Origin: Rhodospirillales bacterium
GTDB lineage: Bacteria > Pseudomonadota > Alphaproteobacteria > ATCC43930 > CGMCC-115725
NCBI GenBank assembly: GCA_028288725.1
Contig: JAQGIC010000123.1
Coordinates: 1 to 43,627 of the forward strand
Direction: 5' to 3'
DNA: 43,627 bases
The notes beneath the pieces are model-generated. The model had not been told where the DNA came from. It worked only from the letters and a program-made list of their open reading frames with translations, and did no database searches. The position numbers and the translations under genes are program-made. Below, piece after piece: positions 37,195 through 43,627 of the stretch. Numbering within the stretch: the stretch's first letter is position 1; each line of letters begins with the position of its first letter.

Positions 37195-38742
37195 TCAGCC
37201 CTGGTCGATCCTGAGGGCGACGAAGCGCAACTCGCCCGCATGTTCGACCAGCAGCAGCACCGACTTGCGGCCGGCCTTCTTGGCGTCGTCGATCTTGTGG
37301 GCGACGTCCGGGGCGGTCTTGACCTCTTCCTGCGCGACCTCGAGGATCACGTCGCCCGGATGCAGGTCCTTGTCGGCGGCCGGGCTGCCCTTGGCGACAT
37401 CGACCACCACGACATTGGCGTTGTCGCCGAGCTGGAACTTGTCCTTGAGATCCGGCGTCGCCTCGGTCATCGACAGGCCGAGCGCCTTGACCAGCGGCGT
37501 CGACGGGCCGATGCCGGAACCGCCGGATCCAAGCGACGCGGTCTGTTCGGCGCTTTCGTCGGCCTGAGCGACCTTGACCATGATGGTCTTCGTCTCGCCC
37601 TTGCGCCAGACCTTGACCGGAACGGCCTTGTCGACCTGCGCATCGGCGACCAGACGCGACAGGCGGCGCGCGTTGGTGACGTCGCGCCCGTCGAATTGCA
37701 GCAACACGTCGCCCGGCTGCACGCCCGCCTCCTTGGCGGGGCTCTTGTCGAGGAAGCCGCCGACCAACGCGCCTTTGGGCGCATCCAGGCCCAGCGCCAC
37801 AGCAACCTCGTCGTTCACCGTCTGGATGCGCGCGCCGATCCAGCCGCGCCGCGCCTTGCCCGTCGCCTTCAGCTGGGCGATGACATTCTTGGCGAGATCG
37901 GACGGGATGGCGAAACCGATGCCGATCGAGCCGCCCGACGGCGAGAAGATGGCCGAATTGATGCCGATGACCTCGCCCGTCGTATTGAACAGCGGGCCGC
38001 CGGAATTGCCGCGGTTGATCGAGGCGTCGGTCTGCAGGAACTCGTCGTACGGACCGTTGTCGTTGATCGCGCGGGCGCGCGCCGAGATGATGCCGGAGGT
38101 GACCGTCCCGCCCAGGCCGAACGGGTTGCCGATCGCCATGACCCAGTCGCCGACCTTGGCCTTGTCGCTGTCGCCCCACGGCACGGCCGGCAGCGGATGG
38201 TCGGGCTTGACCCGCAGCAGCGCCAGATCGGTCTTGGCGTCGCGCCCGATCAGTTCGGCCTTGAGATTGGTGTTGTCCTGCAGGATGACCGTGATCTCGT
38301 CCGCGCCTTCGATGACGTGATTGTTGGTGACGATCAGGCCGGACGCATCGACCACGAAACCCGAGCCCAGCGCCTGGGCCTTCTGCGGCTTGGCATTGCC
38401 ATCCTTGTCCGCGTCCCGGTCGCCGTTGCCGCCGCGGCCCTGACGATCCATGAAATTCTTGAAGAATTCCTCGAACGGCGAGCCCGGCGTCGCCTGCTGA
38501 TCGTCGGGCGCCGGCTTTTTCTTTTTCGGATCGGGCTTGATCGTCTCGCTGGTCGAGACATTGACCACGGCCGGCAGCAGGCGGTTCGCCAGCGGACCCA
38601 GGCCCGGGATCACGAGCGGACTGCTGGGCAGCGCCACCTGGGCCTGGGCGCGGGCGGACCCGGCGCCCAGCACCAGCATCAGGCCGATCATAGGAACCCG
38701 CACGGCCGCCAGGCGGCCCGAACGGGAAAGAAGTCCACTCAC
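37195..38742 (-). CDS. degP: Periplasmic serine protease DegP/HtrA
   Basis: 515 residues. A signal peptide (to about residue 32) precedes a trypsin-like domain with H142 (TNNHVIEG), D172 (KTDLALL) and S247 (GNSGGPLF). Two PDZ domains follow (about 300-390 and 420-510). It degrades misfolded envelope proteins. GTG 38742 is the start, behind GAGGAG. Charged Asp/Lys and Gly-rich stretches (about 70-120) form the LA-loop region. It lies 108 bp downstream of the hflKC-DUF2065 cluster on the same strand. Confidence 0.95.
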   Translation of the reverse strand: MSGLLSRSGRLAAVRVPMIGLMLVLGAGSARAQAQVALPSSPLVIPGLGPLANRLLPAVVNVSTSETIKPDPKKKKPAPDDQQATPGSPFEEFFKNFMDRQGRGGNGDRDADKDGNAKPQKAQALGSGFVVDASGLIVTNNHVIEGADEITVILQDNTNLKAELIGRDAKTDLALLRVKPDHPLPAVPWGDSDKAKVGDWVMAIGNPFGLGGTVTSGIISARARAINDNGPYDEFLQTDASINRGNSGGPLFNTTGEVIGINSAIFSPSGGSIGIGFAIPSDLAKNVIAQLKATGKARRGWIGARIQTVNDEVAVALGLDAPKGALVGGFLDKSPAKEAGVQPGDVLLQFDGRDVTNARRLSRLVADAQVDKAVPVKVWRKGETKTIMVKVAQADESAEQTASLGSGGSGIGPSTPLVKALGLSMTEATPDLKDKFQLGDNANVVVVDVAKGSPAADKDLHPGDVILEVAQEEVKTAPDVAHKIDDAKKAGRKSVLLLVEHAGELRFVALRIDQG

Positions 38743-38850
38743 CGGATCACTCCTCAGCGTTCACCGGACAACCACCCGGAAAACAAACATAGCGCACGAC
38801 TCTAGAGACAACGGCGCGCGGGTGCCAGTTCGTTCCGGACCTGGGGTGGG

Positions 38851-39054
38851 TCAATGATGCCGCAGGAACCAGACCCAGGCGACGCCGAGACAGGCCGACG
38901 CCAGCCCGCAGGTGCGAAGCATGGTTTCGGGCTGCTTGATGACCGAGAGCAGGGCGCGCTTCATGGGTTGCGGAAACAACGCATAAAGCGCGCCCTCGAT
39001 CACCAGCACCAGCGCTATCGCGGTCCACAGATCGCTGAAGCCGGCAGGCGTCAT
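38851..39054 (-). CDS. DUF2065 family membrane protein
   Basis: 67 residues with two hydrophobic helices: LWTAIALVLVIEGALYALFP and GLASACLGVAWVWFL. DUF2065 genes are often found beside hflC, and this one starts within the hflC stop (ATGA overlap). A role in membrane quality control is inferred only from position. Confidence 0.88.
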   Translation of the reverse strand: MTPAGFSDLWTAIALVLVIEGALYALFPQPMKRALLSVIKQPETMLRTCGLASACLGVAWVWFLRHH

Positions 39055-39929
39055 TGGCCTGCGGCCTTCGCCGCCTTGTGCTGCCCGAAATACTGGAAGA
39101 ACTCGCTATTGGGCGCCAGCACCATGGTGGTGTCCGGTCCAAGCGCCGTGCGATAGGCCTCCAGGCTGCGATAGAAGGTGAAGAAATCCAGATCCTTGCC
39201 GAAGGCATCGGCGTAGATTTTGATGCTTCCGGCGTCACCCTGGCCGCGCAGGATCTGCGACTGCTTCGTCGCCTCGGCCAGGATCACGGTGCGGTCGCGT
39301 TCGGCGCGGGCGCGGATGCCCTGCGCCTGCTCGGCACCTTGGGCGCGATACTCGTTCGCCTCGCGCTGCCGTTCGGACTGCATCCGGGCGTAGATCGCCT
39401 GGCTGTTCTCCGGCGGCAGATCGGCGCGCCGGATCCGCACGTCGATCACCTCGATGCCGAACGACTTGGCCTGGGTCGCGACCTGATCGCGGATCTCGCC
39501 CATGATCCGGGCGCGTTCCGGCGACAGGAGCGCGCTCAGGATCACATTGCCCAGCACCCGGCGTTGCGTGCCGGAGATGGTGGCGCCCAGGCGCAGCTGC
39601 ATCACCGCCTCGGTCCCGACCGACTGGTAGAACTGCAGCGGGTTGACGATGCGATAGCGGGCATAGGTATCGACCACCAGCCGCTTCTGGTCGGCGGCGA
39701 TGACTTCCTCCGACGGCGGTTCGTAATCCAGCACCCGACGGTCGTAGAACACGGCATTCTGCCACGGCGCCTTCATATGCAGCCCGGGCGTGCGGATCTC
39801 GTGGATCGGCTGGCCGAACTGGATGACCAGCGCCTGGGCGGTCTGGTCGACGATGAACAGCGAATTGAACGCGATCAGGATCAGGACGAAGGCGGCGGCG
39901 ATCCCGCCGGCGACGATGGAGCGGTTCAT
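39051..39929 (-). CDS. hflC: HflC, SPFH-family protease modulator
   Basis: 292 residues. An N-terminal signal-anchor (IAAAFVLILIAFNSLFIVDQ) is followed by the SPFH domain with coiled coil (ERQREANEYRAQGAEQAQGI). With HflK it forms a large inner-membrane complex that surrounds and controls the FtsH protease. Its start overlaps the hflK stop (ATGA) and its end overlaps the DUF2065 gene, so the three are translated together. Confidence 0.95.
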   Translation of the reverse strand: MNRSIVAGGIAAAFVLILIAFNSLFIVDQTAQALVIQFGQPIHEIRTPGLHMKAPWQNAVFYDRRVLDYEPPSEEVIAADQKRLVVDTYARYRIVNPLQFYQSVGTEAVMQLRLGATISGTQRRVLGNVILSALLSPERARIMGEIRDQVATQAKSFGIEVIDVRIRRADLPPENSQAIYARMQSERQREANEYRAQGAEQAQGIRARAERDRTVILAEATKQSQILRGQGDAGSIKIYADAFGKDLDFFTFYRSLEAYRTALGPDTTMVLAPNSEFFQYFGQHKAAKAAGQ

Positions 39930-41107
39930 GGCTTGCCCCCTGCCTTGAGTTGGGGCGGGGACGGAACGCCGGGCGTGCCCGGCGGCGGCAGAAGCGAGCT
40001 CGGCGGCTTGGCCGTCAGGCCGGGCAGCGGCAGATAGGGCACGACGCCCTCGGCCGACTTGTCGATCAGCACCTTATTCGCGTTCTTCAGCACGTCTTCC
40101 ATGGTTTCCAGATAGAGCCGCTCGGCCGTTACGTCCTTGTTCGCCTGATACGCAGTCAGCACCGACAGAAAGCGCTGCGCGTCGCCCTGGGACCGGGCGA
40201 TGATCTCCTGGCGATAGGCCTCGGCATTCTGGATCTTCTGTTCGGCGTCGCCGCGCGCGAGCGGCACGATGTTGTTCTGATAGGCCTCGGCCTCGTTCTT
40301 CAGCCGCTCCTGATCGGCGCGCGCCTTCTGCACGTCGCGATAGGCCTCGATGACCGGCTGCGGCGGATCGACCTTCTGCAGCTGCACCTGGGTGATCTGC
40401 AGACCGGCGGCATAGCCGTCGAGGATGCTTTGCAGCAGCGTTTCGGTATCGGTCTCGACCTTGCGCCGGCCCTCGGCGAGCACGCTCGCGATCGGGGTAT
40501 GGCCGACCACCTCGCGGATCGCCGCCTCGGCGGCCGATTTCACGGTCGCCTCCGGACTGCGCACGTTGAACAGATAGGCCTGGGCATCCTTGATGACCCA
40601 GAAGACCGAGAAGTTGATGTCGACGATATTCTCGTCGCCGGTCAGCATCAGGGATTCTTCCGGCAGGGCCTGCCGGCCGATGCCGCGGCCGGTAATGTCC
40701 GTGCTGACGCCGACCTCGGTCCGGTTGATGCGGGTCACCTTCGGCGTCTCGACCGATTCGATCGGGGCCGGCAGATGATAGTGCAGACCGGAGGTGGTCG
40801 TCTGGGAATAGGCGCCGAAGCGGCGGATCACGCCCTCCTCGTCCGGGTTCACCCGATAGATGCCGGTCGCCAGCCACAGCACCAGGACGACGAGGACGCC
40901 GAGGGCCACGAGCCGCCCGCCGCTGTTGTCGCCGCCCGGCAGCAGCCCACGCAGGCGGTCCTGACCGCGGCGCAGCAACTCTTCGAGATTGGGAGGCGGC
41001 CCGCCATTGCCCTTGCCGCCGCCGGACGATCCACGGCCCCAGGGGCCCGGACCACCATTACCGCCCCAGGGGCCGCCACTGCCGCCCCCTTGCCCATTCC
41101 ACGGCAT
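39926..41107 (-). CDS. hflK: HflK, SPFH-family protease modulator
   Basis: 393 residues. A Gly/Pro-rich cytoplasmic N-terminus (about 1-40) precedes one transmembrane helix (LVALGVLVVLVLWLATGIY), the SPFH domain (about 80-270) and a C-terminal coiled coil. The conserved NPDEEGVIRRFG opens the SPFH domain. The C-terminal tail is Pro-rich (SSLLPPPGTPGVPSPPQ). It partners HflC. It is the first gene of hflK-hflC-DUF2065. Confidence 0.95.
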   Translation of the reverse strand: MPWNGQGGGSGGPWGGNGGPGPWGRGSSGGGKGNGGPPPNLEELLRRGQDRLRGLLPGGDNSGGRLVALGVLVVLVLWLATGIYRVNPDEEGVIRRFGAYSQTTTSGLHYHLPAPIESVETPKVTRINRTEVGVSTDITGRGIGRQALPEESLMLTGDENIVDINFSVFWVIKDAQAYLFNVRSPEATVKSAAEAAIREVVGHTPIASVLAEGRRKVETDTETLLQSILDGYAAGLQITQVQLQKVDPPQPVIEAYRDVQKARADQERLKNEAEAYQNNIVPLARGDAEQKIQNAEAYRQEIIARSQGDAQRFLSVLTAYQANKDVTAERLYLETMEDVLKNANKVLIDKSAEGVVPYLPLPGLTAKPPSSLLPPPGTPGVPSPPQLKAGGKP

Positions 41108-41250
41108 ATCTGAAAGAAACCTTCGAAAGACGGCCCCGGAGGGCTACATAACCCGACACGCACCCGATTGTGCGGCCGACGATCCGGCCCTTATATCAAA
41201 GCGCGGTTGCCGCGTATCCAGTAAGTGGTGTCGAAGGGAAGGTTGTTTAG

Positions 41251-42387
41251 ATGGCGAGTTTCGGCGAACAGCAGGTTTTGGCGGCCCTGAAGTCGGTGAT
41301 CGACCCCGAACGCGGTCGCGACCTGGTCAGCCTCGGCATGGTTTCCGGCATCGCCATCCGCGATGGCAACGTGATGTTCTCGATCGAAACCGAGCCCTCG
41401 CGCGCGGCCGCCCTGGAACCGGTGCGCAAGGCGGCCGAGAAGGCGGTCGAGGCGATCCCCGGCGTACTGTCGGTCACGGCGCTGCTGACCGGTGCCCGCG
41501 CGCCGGCGGCCCCGCCGGCCGCACCGCACAACCACGATCATCATGGCCATGCCCATGCCGCGCCCGCCCAGCGCGCCGCGCCGAAGGCGCTGGTCCCCGG
41601 GGCCCGCGCCATCGTCGCGGTCGCGTCCGGCAAGGGCGGCGTCGGCAAATCGACCACCACGACCAATCTCGCCGTGGCGCTGGCCCAGCAGGGGCTGAAG
41701 GTCGGCCTGCTCGACGCCGACGTCTATGGCCCGTCGCAGCCGCGCATGCTGGGCATCACCGGTCGGCCGCGCTCGCCCGACGGCAAGATTCTGGAGCCCA
41801 TGAGCAATCACGGCATCCTGTGCATGTCGATCGGCTTTCTGGTGCCCGAGGATACGGCGACGATCTGGCGCGGGCCCATGGTGATGGGCGCCCTGCAGCA
41901 GATGCTGCGCGACGTCGCCTGGGGCGAGCTCGACATCCTGCTGGTCGACATGCCGCCCGGCACCGGCGACGCGCAGCTGACCATGGCCCAGCAGGTGCCG
42001 CTCGCCGGCGCCATCATCGTGTCCACGCCGCAGGACATCGCATTGCTGGACGCACGCAAGGGCCTGAACATGTTCGCCAAGGTCGAGGTGCCCGTGCTCG
42101 GCATCATCGAGAACATGAGCTATTTCTGCTGCCCGAACTGCGGCCACCGCACCGAGATCTTCAGCCACGGCGGGGCGCGCCTCGAAGCCGAAAAGCTGGG
42201 CGCGGAATTCCTGGGCGAGATCCCGCTCGACATCCGCATCCGCGAGACGTCCGACGCCGGCACTCCGATCGTGATCGAGGATCCGGGCTCGCCGCTGTCG
42301 CAGGTCTATATGCAGATCGCCGCACGGGTCTGGGAAAAGATCTCGGGCACCACGCCGCGCCAGGCGCCCAGGATCACGATCGATTGA
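41251..42387 (+). CDS. mrp: Iron-sulfur cluster carrier protein Mrp/ApbC
   Basis: 378 residues. The N-terminal MIP18/DUF59 domain (1-80) is joined by a His-rich linker with His at 93, 95, 97, 98, 100 and 102. The P-loop ATPase has GKGGVGKS from about 128 and DADVYGPSQPRM, and the cluster-binding CCPNCGHRTEIF follows. It carries 4Fe-4S clusters to apoproteins in an ATP-dependent manner. The ATG at 41251 opens the MIP18 domain. A stem-loop follows the stop (42393-42419). Confidence 0.95.
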   Translation: MASFGEQQVLAALKSVIDPERGRDLVSLGMVSGIAIRDGNVMFSIETEPSRAAALEPVRKAAEKAVEAIPGVLSVTALLTGARAPAAPPAAPHNHDHHGHAHAAPAQRAAPKALVPGARAIVAVASGKGGVGKSTTTTNLAVALAQQGLKVGLLDADVYGPSQPRMLGITGRPRSPDGKILEPMSNHGILCMSIGFLVPEDTATIWRGPMVMGALQQMLRDVAWGELDILLVDMPPGTGDAQLTMAQQVPLAGAIIVSTPQDIALLDARKGLNMFAKVEVPVLGIIENMSYFCCPNCGHRTEIFSHGGARLEAEKLGAEFLGEIPLDIRIRETSDAGTPIVIEDPGSPLSQVYMQIAARVWEKISGTTPRQAPRITID

Positions 42388-42392
42388 TTCTA

Positions 42393-42419
42393 CCCTCTGC
42401 CGCCGTTTGCGGCAGAGGG
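42393..42419. terminator. Hairpin between mrp and thyX
   Basis: CCCTCTGCCGC (42393-42403) pairs perfectly with GCGGCAGAGGG (42409-42419) around CGTTT. The 11-bp stem ends four bases before the convergent thyX stop and probably serves both transcripts, although no U-run is present. Confidence 0.7.
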
Positions 42420-42423
42420 CGAT

Positions 42424-43356
42424 CTATCGCCCGAGCGTCGCCTGCAGTTCCGTCCATTCGCGCTTGCCGAGGCCGGACTGTTCCTGGGTCACGGTTTCGC
42501 CGGCGAGCAGCCGGCGGACGACGGCCAGACCGGCGGCCGACAGGCTGGCGCCGCCCATGCGATATTGCCGGAACGCGTCGGCGCTCAACGGGCACCAGCG
42601 GTCGAGCACGCCCAGCATGGCGTCGGCATAGACCCGGATCTCGTACTGGGCATGCGCGTCGGCGCGCAGGCTGAGGAAATTCATGAAATTATGCAGGTCG
42701 GTCTTCCAGTACCATTGGGTATAGAAGTTCAGCGACAGGTTCATGCGGGCGAGTTCGCGCGCCAGGCCGGTGCGGGACGGATCGACCACCTTGCCGGTCT
42801 CGTCCTCGTTCAGCATTTCGGCATAATGGCCATAGGCGCGCTCGGCATCCTCGCGCAAGAGCGCCATCACCCGCTTGGCATCCTCGCCTTCCAGCGTATC
42901 GCCGCGGCCCTGGCGGTTGATCGCCGATTGGGCGGCGAGCTGGCCGGGCGCCGGGATGTAGAATTCATTGTCCAGGATCGAATAGCGCGCCGAGATCTCG
43001 TTCACGTTCGCCGTACGGTGCCGGATCCATTGCCGGGCGACGAAGATCGGCAGCTTCACATGGAACTTGATCTCGCACATCTCGAACGGGGTCGAATGGC
43101 GATGACGCATCAGATATTGGATCAGGCCCTTGTCTTCGCTGACCTTCTTGGTGCCGCGGCCGTAGGACACGCGGGCGGCCTGCACCACGGCGGCATCGTC
43201 GCCCATATAATCGATGACGCGGACGAAACCGTGATCGAGCACGGGCAGCGCCTCGTACAGGATCTCCTCCAGCGCCGGCACGGTCGCGCGCCGGGTCGGG
43301 GTCGAAGCCTGGCGGAGCGCCGCTATCTCGGTCTGTTGGTCTTCGTTCAGCGGCAT
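42424..43356 (-). CDS. thyX: FAD-dependent thymidylate synthase ThyX
   Basis: 310 residues. The ThyX motif appears as [14 protein letters not shown] (112-125), a variant of RHRxxSxNExSxRY common in alphaproteobacteria. It makes dTMP from dUMP with NADPH and methylene-tetrahydrofolate. [20 protein letters not shown] and [20 protein letters not shown] are typical flanks. The start ATG 43356 has no strong ribosome site. It is divergent from pyrE. Confidence 0.96.
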   Translation of the reverse strand: MPLNEDQQTEIAALRQASTPTRRATVPALEEILYEALPVLDHGFVRVIDYMGDDAAVVQAARVSYGRGTKKVSEDKGLIQYLMRHRHSTPFEMCEIKFHVKLPIFVARQWIRHRTANVNEISARYSILDNEFYIPAPGQLAAQSAINRQGRGDTLEGEDAKRVMALLREDAERAYGHYAEMLNEDETGKVVDPSRTGLARELARMNLSLNFYTQWYWKTDLHNFMNFLSLRADAHAQYEIRVYADAMLGVLDRWCPLSADAFRQYRMGGASLSAAGLAVVRRLLAGETVTQEQSGLGKREWTELQATLGR

Positions 43357-43514
43357 GACAAGGGCGCCTCAGGCTCAGGAGAAGCCCCCTGATTACCACT
43401 ACATCTAGTGGACGTCCAGCCGGGCAACTGCCATAGGCGGGATGATGACAGGATGGTTGCCGACCCGCCGGCCAACCTTTAAAAACGGGAAAATCCCTTT
43501 CAAGGAACCGATCG

Positions 43515-43627
43515 ATGAGCGACAGCTTCGAGACGCAGGCGGCCCTTGCCGCGGCCAGCATCCTGCTCGAAACCAACTCGGTGCATTTCAGCCCCGACGC
43601 GCCGTTCACCTTCACCTCGGGCCGCAA
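43515..43627 (+). CDS. pyrE: Orotate phosphoribosyltransferase, 5' end only
   Basis: First 37 codons only; the gene runs past the window edge. The peptide MSDSFETQAALAAASILLET continues to HFSPDAPFTFTSGR, which matches the PyrE N-terminus (PFTFTSG precedes the phosphate-contacting region). AAGGA lies before the ATG. It catalyses orotate to OMP in pyrimidine synthesis, next to thyX, another pyrimidine gene. Confidence 0.75.
   Translation, partial: MSDSFETQAALAAASILLETNSVHFSPDAPFTFTSGR

Overview
The window is about 43.6 kb of GC-rich bacterial chromosome, densely packed with genes on both strands. The gene content points to an alphaproteobacterium, most likely of the Rhodospirillales type. Evidence includes minCDE, a ThyX thymidylate synthase with an [14 protein letters not shown] motif, an Atm1-type exporter, a phasin, a malyl-CoA lyase, MeaB, and hflKC followed by a DUF2065 gene and degP. 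This is an inference from gene families; no rRNA is present to confirm it. I see no phage, insertion sequence, CRISPR array, tRNA or rRNA. The window reads as core chromosome with a few lineage-specific genes.

Layout. 1-481: non-coding tail behind clpB with several hairpins. 482-3067: clpB (minus) behind a near-consensus heat-shock (sigma-32) promoter. 3.3-6.6 kb: an LtaS-like membrane sulfatase, then a GNAT-like gene and a PAS-like gene that converge and overlap by 121 bp. 7.0-10.1 kb: an MFS exporter and an Atm1-like ABC exporter. 10.2-13.8 kb: a GlsB/YeaQ membrane protein, a small lipoprotein, a transglutaminase-like protein, a patatin-like hydrolase and MeaB. 13.8-14.5 kb: a palindromic repeat, then rpmB with a clear promoter and terminator. 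14.5-20.1 kb: an FAD monooxygenase, an orphan PAS histidine kinase, a MAPEG protein, a PagL-like lipid A deacylase and proline iminopeptidase. 20.3-24.0 kb: an MlaC/HpnM-like protein, the minCDE operon and an SNase-fold protein that lacks the catalytic residues.

24.1-26.8 kb: a phasin, a lone tatA, a HisC-like aminotransferase and a CBS-pair protein, with a second copy of the palindromic repeat. 26.9-28.6 kb: aroKB. 28.7-31.8 kb: a tiny membrane protein, a large exported helical-repeat protein, xerD and a small lipoprotein. 31.9-36.0 kb: malyl-CoA lyase, accA, a single-domain response regulator and a RutG/UraA-like permease. 36.0-38.7 kb: a 63-residue protein behind a perfect sigma-54 promoter core, a DUF2272 lipoprotein and degP. 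38.8-43.6 kb: DUF2065-hflC-hflK (minus), the Mrp/ApbC Fe-S carrier, thyX and the first 113 bp of pyrE.

Functional threads. Envelope quality control: HflKC, DegP, ClpB and the DUF2065 protein. Envelope remodelling: sulfatase, PagL-like, MlaC-like and DUF2272 proteins. Cell division and chromosome segregation: MinCDE and XerD. Acyl-CoA and storage carbon: MeaB, malyl-CoA lyase, AccA and phasin. Fe-S and thiol export: Atm1-like exporter and Mrp.

The most interesting signals are regulatory or structural: the repeat family that abuts stop codons, the sigma-54 promoter of the 63-aa gene, the sigma-32 promoter of clpB, hairpins that may act as operators, and the catalytically dead SNase-fold protein. 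I did not find a clearly new multi-gene system.
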